Assembly (NCBI GenBank): GCA_905192935.1
Contig: CAJJMX010000134.1
Location: forward strand, 1 to 5,036
DNA from: an uncultured Mailhella sp.
GTDB lineage: Bacteria; Desulfobacterota; Desulfovibrionia; Desulfovibrionales; Desulfovibrionaceae
Reading direction: 5' to 3'
Length of the DNA: 5,036 nt
This document shows, piece after piece, positions 1-5,036 of the stretch; position 1 is the first letter of the stretch; each line of letters starts with the position of its first letter. The translations under genes were made by a program, and so were the position numbers. The notes under the pieces are model-generated. The model saw nothing but the letters and a program-made list of their open reading frames with translations. It did no database searches and was not told where the DNA came from.

Positions 1-639
1 TTCCATGCTGCGCTTGTGATGACGGCGACGCCCGCCGACGGCAAAGCCGAGGTCGTGCCAGAGCGCGGCCTGCACAAGGATCCTTGCCCAGCGGACATCA
101 AGCTCGAACCTGCGCGCCAGAGCCTCAAAAAGAAAAAGCGAAAGCTCCGCCACATGACGACCATGATGCACGGCCTCAAGAAGCGCCGTGCCGGAGACCT
201 CTCCGGCTCCTGCCGGGAGACTCTCCTCTCCTGCGGCATGTTCCTTCATCCACCTGAACATCTGCTCCACGGCGTTCTGTTCCAGCTCCTCGCAGAGAAG
301 TTCGCCGCGCAGCAGGTCCATCTCCCCGGGAACACGCTCGGCAGGAGCCGCTTCCGTTCCGCAGTCCGCCAAGGCTTCCTCGTGCTTCTGCTCTTCAGAG
401 GGCATCCCGGACTCTTCGGCTTCCGTGTCCTTGTCCTGTGCGCATGCCGCAGGCTGTCCGACGATGCACGCGTCTTCTGGAGAAGTCGTCTCTGCCTTGT
501 CGGCGTCGGCCTTCCCGGATCCGGCGGAAACCTGCTCGCTCATGCTCACAGCCGCCGCTTCCGCCATGCCTGCACGACCGGCGCGGCTCTTCGTGCCGGA
601 CCTGCGGGTTCTGCCGTTCTTTCCAGCTGCTCTGACCAT
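1..639 (-). CDS. HD-domain protein, Ppx/GppA-like HD motifs (partial; 3' end outside window)
   Basis: An open frame of 213 codons runs without a stop to the window edge, so the C-terminus is missing. I chose the ATG at 639 because GGAGG at 649-645 sits 5 bases before it; ATG 651 is in the same frame but has no ribosome binding site, and ATG 643 is in another frame and too close to it. Residues 1-24 are basic (many R/K), about 30-110 are Ala/Glu-rich, low complexity and probably disordered, and about 107-133 look helical. The HD domain begins near 154: H159 in HGRHVAELSLFLFEAL is the first-His motif, H195-D196 in WHDLGF is the HD pair, and HHKRS follows at 207-211. The HD-then-HHKxS pattern resembles the C-terminal HD domain of Ppx/GppA phosphatases. 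HD domains are usually metal-dependent phosphohydrolases. The gene begins 23 bases after ppk and is probably in the same operon. No Ppx catalytic (actin-like) domain precedes the HD part, so this is not an ordinary Ppx. The HD assignment is firm; the substrate is unknown. Confidence 0.82.
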   Translation of the reverse strand, partial: MVRAAGKNGRTRRSGTKSRAGRAGMAEAAAVSMSEQVSAGSGKADADKAETTSPEDACIVGQPAACAQDKDTEAEESGMPSEEQKHEEALADCGTEAAPAERVPGEMDLLRGELLCEELEQNAVEQMFRWMKEHAAGEESLPAGAGEVSGTALLEAVHHGRHVAELSLFLFEALARRFELDVRWARILVQAALWHDLGFAVGGRRRHHKRSME

Positions 640-644
640 ACATT

Positions 645-649
645 CCTCC
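645..649 (-). promoter_or_regulatory. Ribosome binding site of the HD-domain gene
   Basis: GGAGG lies 5 bases before ATG 639, inside the 23-base gap after the ppk stop. It decides between three nearby ATG codons (651, 643, 639): only 639 has both correct spacing and the long open frame. Confidence 0.75.
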
Positions 650-662
650 ATGACGAAATAAT

Positions 663-2789
663 TCAGCGCTTCAGAAGAAGCTCCTGGGAGTTCACCGGAT
701 CGACGCCTTCCCCGGGACGCAGACGCACATACTCGCCGCTGCTCTTGAGCTCCCATGCCTGCATGTTGTCGGCAAGCTGAAGTCTGAGCACCTCAAGAAG
801 CGTGCGGCGGATGTTCTCGTCGAGCACGGGGGTGAGCACCTCTATGCGGCGGTCCAGATTGCGGGACATCATGTCCGCACTGCCCATGAACATGCAGGAG
901 TCGCCGCCGTTGTGGAACCAGTACACGCGGGCGTGTTCGAGGAATCGTCCCACGATGGAACGCACCGTGATGTTCTCGCTCACTCCCGGAAGTCCCGGAA
1001 TGAGGCAGCATATGCCGCGCACGATGAGATTCACCTTCACGCCGGCCATGGACGCCGCATACAGCGCGCGGATGATCTTTCGATCCACAAGCTGATTGCA
1101 CTTCATGATGATCTCGCCCTCGCCGCCGCGGGCGCAGACGGCAATCTCATTCTGAATCTGCTCTATGAGTCTGCGGCGCATGGCATTCGGGGAAACGAGA
1201 AGCTCCCTGTAGTTGTCCTTTTCCGCATAGCCGGTCATCACGTTGAAAAGATCGGCCATGTCGGCGCAGATATCGGGCTGACAGGTCAGAATGCCCATGT
1301 CGGTGTACATCCTGGCCGTGGAGGCATTGTAGTTGCCCGTGCCTATGTGGGCGTAGCTCACCACGCCCTCCGCCTCGCGGCGCACCACAAGACAGAGCTT
1401 GGCATGGATCTTCATGCCCACGAAGCCGTACACCACGTTCACGCCCTCGCGCTCCAGCTCCTCAGCCCAGTTGATGTTGCGTTCCTCGTCGAAGCGGGCC
1501 TTGAGCTCCACCACGGCCGTCACCTGCTTGCCGTGCCTGCGCGCCTCGATGAGCGAGCGCACTATGGGAGAATCGTTGCCCACGCGGTAAAGCGTCTGCT
1601 TGATGGAAATGACATCCGGGTCTTCGGCGGCCTTCTGCACGAAGTCCAAAACGGGAGTGAAGCTGTCGTAGGGATGATGCAGAAACACGTCCTGCTTGCG
1701 GATGATGCGGAAGAGACTGTCCGTCTGCAGGATGGCGGGCACCGCCGGACTGTGACTCGGAATCTTGAGACCGGGCCTGTCGAGTCCGTACAGCGACATG
1801 AACTGCGCAAAGGCCAGCGGTCCCTTCACCCGGTACACCTGGAAGGGCTTGAGCCCCAAGTGCTTGATGAGAAACTCCGAAAGATCCGTGGACATGCCGC
1901 GCGCCGTCTCAAGGCGCACCACGCCGCCGAAACGCCGCTGTTCCACCATGTCCTGCACGGCTTCGAGCAGATCGTCGCTGTCGTCCTCGTCGATGTTCAC
2001 GTCGGTATTTCTCGTGATGCGGAACAGCCCCGAATCCATCACCGTGTAGCCGGGGAACAGCAGCCCGAGATGCTCCTCGATGAGCTCCTCAAGAAGAAGG
2101 ATGTCCGCATCGCGCACATTGGCCTTGAGGCCGAGGGAGGCGTAGGTCTTGGCCTCCTTGTTGCGGGGGATGAAGATGAAGCGCGGCACGTTGCTCGGAC
2201 AGCGCAATCTTGCAAACCGGGCTATACCGTCCCTGCCCTGAAGTCGGATGATGAAGTTCAGACTGAGGTTGGAAATGGTGGGGAAGGGATGCCCGGGATC
2301 TATGGCCTGCGGCGTGAGCACGGGATAGATCTCGTCGCGGAAATAGGCCAGAAGAAAACGCCGCTGCTTTTCCGTGAGCTCATCGTAGTGCACGAGGTGC
2401 ACATCCCGCTCCCGAAGCAGGGGCACGAGCTTCTTCTGCCAGTGCTCGCTGGCCTTCGAAAGCAGGGCCGACGCCTTGCGGCGTATTTCGGCAAGCTGCC
2501 TTGCAGGCGTCATGCGGTCCGCCTCGGAACTGGCCGTCCCCTCGCGGTACTGACGCAGTACCTTGGCCACGCGGACCATGAAGAATTCGTCGAGATTGTT
2601 GTAGAATATGGCGAGGAACTTGGTCTGTTCCAGAAGAGGAAGTCTTTCGTCCAGCGCCGTTTCAAGAACACGGGCGTTGAAGTCGAGCCAGCTCAGTTCC
2701 CGATTCAGGTAATAGTCCTGAGCCGAGAGATCCACCTTCTTCTGACCTGCCTGCTGCGTCTCTGAAGTCTTTTCTTTCTTTTCGGCCAC
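663..2789 (-). CDS. ppk1: Polyphosphate kinase PPK1
   Basis: PPK1 reversibly transfers the gamma phosphate of ATP onto inorganic polyphosphate, through a phosphohistidine intermediate. The protein has 708 residues, close to E. coli PPK (688). The N-terminal domain carries NRELSWLDFNARVLE (29-43) and NNLDEFFMVRVA (64-75); HPFPTISNLSLN is at 167-178 and HHPYDSF at 371-377. The catalytic His is H462 in KIHAKL, and the second conserved His is H481 in HIGTGNYN. Their spacing of 19 equals that of E. coli H435/H454. R402, R432 and H619 fall at the same offsets as E. coli R375, R405 and H592, and N65 in NNLDEF matches the nucleotide-binding Asn. SADMMSRNLDRRIEVLTPV (637-655) is the usual C-terminal signature. 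The enzyme should therefore be active. The start is GTG at 2789, three bases after the transporter stop, with GGAGG at 2802-2798; no in-frame ATG occurs before codon 71. The first 20 or so residues are Lys/Glu-rich and precede the conserved core. Confidence 0.98.
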   Translation of the reverse strand: MAEKKEKTSETQQAGQKKVDLSAQDYYLNRELSWLDFNARVLETALDERLPLLEQTKFLAIFYNNLDEFFMVRVAKVLRQYREGTASSEADRMTPARQLAEIRRKASALLSKASEHWQKKLVPLLRERDVHLVHYDELTEKQRRFLLAYFRDEIYPVLTPQAIDPGHPFPTISNLSLNFIIRLQGRDGIARFARLRCPSNVPRFIFIPRNKEAKTYASLGLKANVRDADILLLEELIEEHLGLLFPGYTVMDSGLFRITRNTDVNIDEDDSDDLLEAVQDMVEQRRFGGVVRLETARGMSTDLSEFLIKHLGLKPFQVYRVKGPLAFAQFMSLYGLDRPGLKIPSHSPAVPAILQTDSLFRIIRKQDVFLHHPYDSFTPVLDFVQKAAEDPDVISIKQTLYRVGNDSPIVRSLIEARRHGKQVTAVVELKARFDEERNINWAEELEREGVNVVYGFVGMKIHAKLCLVVRREAEGVVSYAHIGTGNYNASTARMYTDMGILTCQPDICADMADLFNVMTGYAEKDNYRELLVSPNAMRRRLIEQIQNEIAVCARGGEGEIIMKCNQLVDRKIIRALYAASMAGVKVNLIVRGICCLIPGLPGVSENITVRSIVGRFLEHARVYWFHNGGDSCMFMGSADMMSRNLDRRIEVLTPVLDENIRRTLLEVLRLQLADNMQAWELKSSGEYVRLRPGEGVDPVNSQELLLKR

Positions 2790-2792
2790 GAC

Positions 2793-4409
2793 TTATGCCT
2801 CCGCGTTCTGCTGACCGGCCATGTGATCGGCGATCTTTCTTGAACGATACGCTATTTGTTCTATAGCTCCAAGTACATCGATGAACACGAGCCCGGATTC
2901 CGGAGAGCAGTGCCCCGTGCTGAGTCTGGAAGCATGACTTGCACGAAGCAGGGATTCCTGTTCGCGCACCCTGTCGGCCAGAGCATCAAGCGCGGCCCTG
3001 TCCTTTTCGGTGAACGGCTCGGCGTCGAACACGGCCAGCGCCAGACGGACGGACCTGCGCGTCTCATGGAAGAGCGCACGCACCTCCTTCATGGCCTCGG
3101 GAGAGAAATCATCGCCCCTCTTCCTGCGGTATTCATAAAAGTCTATGAGACGCTTTCCCTTGTCGCCTATGCGCTCAAGGTCGCCCGCGCTCACCACGCA
3201 GGCTTCGAGTATCTCCGCATCCTTGCCGTCAAGGCCAGTCTGCATGATGTCCGAGGCATAGCTTCGGATAGCCTCTTCCAGTCCGTCCAGCTTCTCTTCC
3301 AGACGAAGCACCTCTTCCTTTTCCTCCTCCCTGCGCTCGAAGAACACCTTTTCCGTGCGCTCAAGAAGATCAATCACTATCTCGCCCATATGACGGCATT
3401 CATGCTTCACGGCGCTCACCGCCACCACGGGGGTGCGCTGGATGAGAAGAGGATCAAGATACACGGCATCGCGACGGTCGACATGCTCGGCATCGGGAAT
3501 GATCTTGCGTATGAGCGCGGCAAAGGGCCGCACGAAGGGCAGGAACAGAAGCGTATTACAGATGTTGAACATGGTATGGGCATTGGCGATCTGATGCCCG
3601 ATGGACGTGGAGGACGCTTCTATGAAGCCTATCCAGAGAGGCATGAGCGGCAGCCAGATGCACACGCCTATGACGTTGAACAGCACATGCGCGGCACAGG
3701 CCTGACGGGCGGCCCGTCCCGTGCCGAGAGCGGCGAGCACTGCGGTGATCGTGGTGCCTATGTTGTCGCCGAAAATGATGGGTATGGCGGCTTCCAGAGG
3801 AAGCAGTCCCTGCACGCCGAGAGCTATGGTCAGGCCCACGGTGGCCGAACTCGACTGCACGAGCAGCGTAAGGAACATGCCCGCGGCAAGACCGAGCAGA
3901 GGATTGTCGCTGAAGGCAAGGAAAATGTCCTGCCTGTCGCGCAGAAAGGCCATGGAACTTTCCATGGTCTGCATGCCTATGAAAAGAAGTCCGAAACCGA
4001 GCAGCCCTTCACCGACATGCTTGAGCTTCTTGGAGGAACAGACGAAAATGAGCAGCACGCCGACGATCACGAACAGATAGGCCAGGTCCTTGACCCTGAA
4101 GGCCAGAATCTGCCCCGTGACCGTGGTGCCTATGTTGGCCCCCATGATGACGCCGATGGCCTGCATGAGATTCATGAGTCCGGCGTCCACGAAGCTCACC
4201 GTCATGACGGTGGTGGCGCTGCTGCTCTGGATGACCATGGTGACGGCCGTACCCAAAAAAACGCCCAGAACGGGCGTTTTCGTAAACATTCCTATGACGT
4301 TGCGCAGCCTCTCGCCGGCTACCATCTGCAGGGATTCACTGATGAGCTTTATGGCATACAGAAAAATTCCCACACCGCCGAGAAGCTGCATGGCTGTAAA
4401 AAGCGACAT
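2793..4409 (-). CDS. Na+/phosphate cotransporter (NptA/PF02690 type) with C-terminal PhoU-like domain
   Basis: This is an inner-membrane protein of 538 residues, predicted to move phosphate with Na+. Two inverted Na/Pi-cotransporter repeats are visible: QSSSATT at 61-67 with GANIGTT at 90-96, and QSSSATV at 185-191 with GDNIGTT at 214-220. QSSS pairs are the substrate and ion-binding signature of this family (SLC34/NptA). Hydrophobic segments surround them up to about residue 300. Residues about 335-530 form a soluble, charged helical domain of PhoU type with the GDLERIGD metal-site motif at 409-416. This two-part layout is common in bacterial homologues (YjbB-like). ATG 4409 is preferred because GGAG at 4420-4417 is 7 bases before it; ATG 4415 would add two residues (540 total) but leaves only one base after the GGAG. 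The gene overlaps nothing downstream and leads directly into ppk1, so phosphate uptake and polyphosphate synthesis are likely co-expressed. Direction (uptake or efflux) cannot be read from sequence: YjbB of E. coli has been described as an exporter. Confidence 0.95.
   Translation of the reverse strand: MSLFTAMQLLGGVGIFLYAIKLISESLQMVAGERLRNVIGMFTKTPVLGVFLGTAVTMVIQSSSATTVMTVSFVDAGLMNLMQAIGVIMGANIGTTVTGQILAFRVKDLAYLFVIVGVLLIFVCSSKKLKHVGEGLLGFGLLFIGMQTMESSMAFLRDRQDIFLAFSDNPLLGLAAGMFLTLLVQSSSATVGLTIALGVQGLLPLEAAIPIIFGDNIGTTITAVLAALGTGRAARQACAAHVLFNVIGVCIWLPLMPLWIGFIEASSTSIGHQIANAHTMFNICNTLLFLPFVRPFAALIRKIIPDAEHVDRRDAVYLDPLLIQRTPVVAVSAVKHECRHMGEIVIDLLERTEKVFFERREEEKEEVLRLEEKLDGLEEAIRSYASDIMQTGLDGKDAEILEACVVSAGDLERIGDKGKRLIDFYEYRRKRGDDFSPEAMKEVRALFHETRRSVRLALAVFDAEPFTEKDRAALDALADRVREQESLLRASHASRLSTGHCSPESGLVFIDVLGAIEQIAYRSRKIADHMAGQQNAEA
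2798..2802 (-). promoter_or_regulatory. Ribosome binding site of ppk1, inside the transporter gene
   Basis: GGAGG lies 8 bases before the GTG at 2789 and is made of the last Ala-Glu-Ala codons of the transporter. Ribosomes finishing the transporter therefore pass over it, which suggests translational coupling. It supports GTG 2789 as the start. Confidence 0.7.
4255..4280 (-). terminator. Terminator-like hairpin inside the transporter coding sequence
   Basis: On the sense strand AAAACGCCC (4280-4272) can pair with GGGCGTTTT (4266-4258) around a 5-base loop, GTTCT. The 3' arm runs into seven T in a row (4261-4255). This has the form of an intrinsic terminator with a 5-bp GC core. It lies about 130-155 bases into the gene, over codons for KTPVLGVFLG. 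It may be a chance product of the codons, or an internal attenuator active only when translation fails. No function is shown. Confidence 0.4.
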
Positions 4410-4416
4410 ACTCATA

Positions 4417-4420
4417 CTCC
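4417..4420 (-). promoter_or_regulatory. Ribosome binding site of the Na/Pi transporter
   Basis: GGAG lies 7 bases before ATG 4409 but only 1 base before ATG 4415. The spacing favours 4409 as the start. Confidence 0.6.
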
Positions 4421-4460
4421 GTTATCAGCTGACGTATTGATTTCGGAGCAGCATGCCAGA

Positions 4461-4493
4461 GCCATGTGACATCAATATTACAATCCGATGACA
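4461..4493 (-). promoter_or_regulatory. Candidate Pho box (three 11-base direct repeats) upstream of the transporter operon
   Basis: Read on the minus strand there are three abutting 11-base units: TGTCATCGGAT (4493-4483), TGTAATATTGA (4482-4472) and TGTCACATGGC (4471-4461). PhoB sites are 11-base direct repeats with a conserved TGTCA part and an AT-rich remainder; here the first five bases fit in units one and three and four of five in unit two. A further TGTGA begins 12 bases upstream at 4505. The site ends 51 bases before the transporter start. A poor extended -10 (TGG CATGCT, 4458-4450) follows at about PhoB-promoter spacing. The genes downstream handle phosphate, which supports the reading. 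The AT-rich half of each unit is imperfect, so this stays a candidate. Confidence 0.5.
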
Positions 4494-4506
4494 TCCGAGG
4501 TCACAA

Positions 4507-4851
4507 TCAGTCTTCCGAATCCGGAGCCGCCTCGCCCTCGCGTCGTGCCTGGCAGTCCCGGCAGCACACGCATTCCGGCGCGGCAAGGATGCGGGAAAGC
4601 GGAATGGGCTCCCCGCAGTCCTCGCAGTATCTCTCGCCCCACGATCCTCCGAGAGAAAGCCTGCGCAGCACGCTGAGGCGCCTTGCGCTGCGGTCCGCAA
4701 GCGCTCCGGCAAAGCGCACGGACTCCATGTGCATGGCGTCGTCCAGCATGTCCGGCATGGCTTCCCCCTGAAAAAGTCCCTGCAGATACCTCAGTCTTTC
4801 CTGTTCCTCCGCAAGTTCAGCGTTCAGACGCTCAAGCGCTCGTGCTTCCAT
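4507..4851 (-). CDS. DksA/TraR-type C4 zinc-finger protein
   Basis: This is a 114-residue protein of the DksA/TraR family, whose members enter the secondary channel of RNA polymerase and alter initiation at selected promoters, often together with ppGpp. The zinc site is C76-x2-C79-x17-C97-x2-C100, identical in spacing to E. coli DksA (114/117/135/138). The motif CGEPIPLSRI resembles TraR. D34-x2-D37-x-A39 matches the DxxDxA coiled-coil tip motif needed by DksA, and the tip-to-finger distance (37 residues) is close to that of DksA (38). The N-terminal arm is about 33 residues, so the protein is a DksA core lacking the leading globular part, longer than TraR (about 72). Extra Cys at 94 and 96 are unusual. 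ATG 4851 is the only start before an in-frame stop 14 codons upstream; its ribosome binding site is weak (GGGGG at 4860-4856). It lies about 97 bases before the transporter with no clear terminator between, so partial read-through into that operon is possible. Confidence 0.92.
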   Translation of the reverse strand: MEARALERLNAELAEEQERLRYLQGLFQGEAMPDMLDDAMHMESVRFAGALADRSARRLSVLRRLSLGGSWGERYCEDCGEPIPLSRILAAPECVCCRDCQARREGEAAPDSED

Positions 4852-4882
4852 AATGCCCCCGGGATGAAAGGTTCGGCCGCAT

Positions 4883-4903
4883 GTCCGCCTTCATGAAACG
4901 GAC
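4883..4903 (-). other. Small hairpin in the presumed leader of the DksA-like gene
   Basis: GTCCG (4903-4899 on the minus strand) pairs with CGGAC (4887-4883) around an 11-base loop that contains the palindrome TTCATGAA. It ends 31 bases before ATG 4851. On the plus strand the same hairpin is followed after four bases by five T (4908-4912), a weak terminator shape for any plus-strand transcript, though no plus-strand gene is visible. The stem is short and may be chance. Confidence 0.25.
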
Positions 4904-4924
4904 CTGCTTTTTCCGTTCCGAACA

Positions 4925-4933
4925 ACTCTAGCA
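4925..4933 (-). promoter_or_regulatory. Possible extended -10 promoter for the DksA-like gene
   Basis: TGC followed by TAGAGT (4930-4925) gives an extended -10 with four of six consensus bases. No good -35 is present at 16-18 bases. Transcription would start near 4918, leaving a leader of about 67 bases. The rest of 4852-5036 holds no gene that I can support, only short inverted repeats. Confidence 0.3.
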
Positions 4934-5036
4934 GACCGTCTTGAAAAAAACGATGATACGCAGACGAAGCCCGGCAACATTATCATGCAGATACCGCGCT
5001 TCGCCGAAAATCAGAAATCAGCATACCACGCCGGGA

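Noticed and set aside
395..643. 82-codon minus frame from ATG 643
   Set aside because: Its start is only 1 base after the GGAGG, the product is Arg/Gly-rich without a domain, and the frame starting at 639 stays open to the window edge with HD motifs.
16..780. 254-codon plus-strand open frame across the left end
   Set aside because: It overlaps the HD gene antisense and crosses into the ppk1 end. Its protein shows no family motif, whereas the minus frame has HD motifs and a good ribosome binding site.
912..2765. 617-codon open frame on the plus strand, antisense to ppk1
   Set aside because: It is the shadow of a GC-rich gene: the translation is His/Gly/Glu-rich with no recognisable domain, while the minus strand encodes an intact PPK1.
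2856..4469. 537-codon open frame on the plus strand, antisense to the transporter
   Set aside because: It has shadow composition (His, Gly, Glu and Arg rich), no membrane or domain pattern and no ribosome binding site, opposite a clear Na/Pi cotransporter.
4410..4506. Possible terminator between the DksA-like gene and the transporter
   Set aside because: No GC-rich stem followed by a T run is present; the TCAGCTGA palindrome near 4428 is too short and lacks a T tract.
4425..4712. 95-codon minus frame overlapping the end of the DksA-like gene and the gap before the transporter
   Set aside because: It is out of frame with the zinc-finger gene, is Ala/Arg-rich, and has no motif of its own.

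Overview
The window is a GC-rich bacterial segment in which every gene I can support lies on the minus strand, so transcription runs from right to left. In that order it holds a short DksA/TraR-type zinc-finger protein (4851-4507), a Na+/phosphate cotransporter with a PhoU-like tail (4409-2793), polyphosphate kinase PPK1 (2789-663), and the start of an HD-domain protein that runs off the left edge (639-1). I saw no tRNA, rRNA, CRISPR array, insertion sequence or plus-strand gene. The protein styles and the presence of a small DksA/TraR-like protein would fit a delta-proteobacterial sulfate reducer (Desulfovibrionaceae-like). That placement is inferred from memory of the families, not shown by the sequence.

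The last three genes form a tight unit. The transporter stop and the PPK1 GTG start are separated by 3 bases, and the PPK1 ribosome binding site lies in the last codons of the transporter gene. PPK1 and the HD gene are separated by 23 bases. The likely logic is phosphate import, then storage as polyphosphate, with a third protein whose HD motifs resemble the C-terminal HD domain of Ppx/GppA exopolyphosphatases. That last link is inference, because the protein is cut off and no Ppx catalytic domain is visible.

Two control signals stand out. Between the DksA-like gene and the transporter are three consecutive 11-base units beginning TGTCAT, TGTAAT and TGTCAC (4493-4461), which have the layout of a PhoB (Pho) box. 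Inside the 5' part of the transporter coding sequence is a 9-bp hairpin followed by a run of seven T on the sense strand (4280-4255), which looks like an intrinsic terminator. Upstream of the DksA-like gene, 4852-5036 is noncoding, with a possible extended -10 promoter and a small hairpin.
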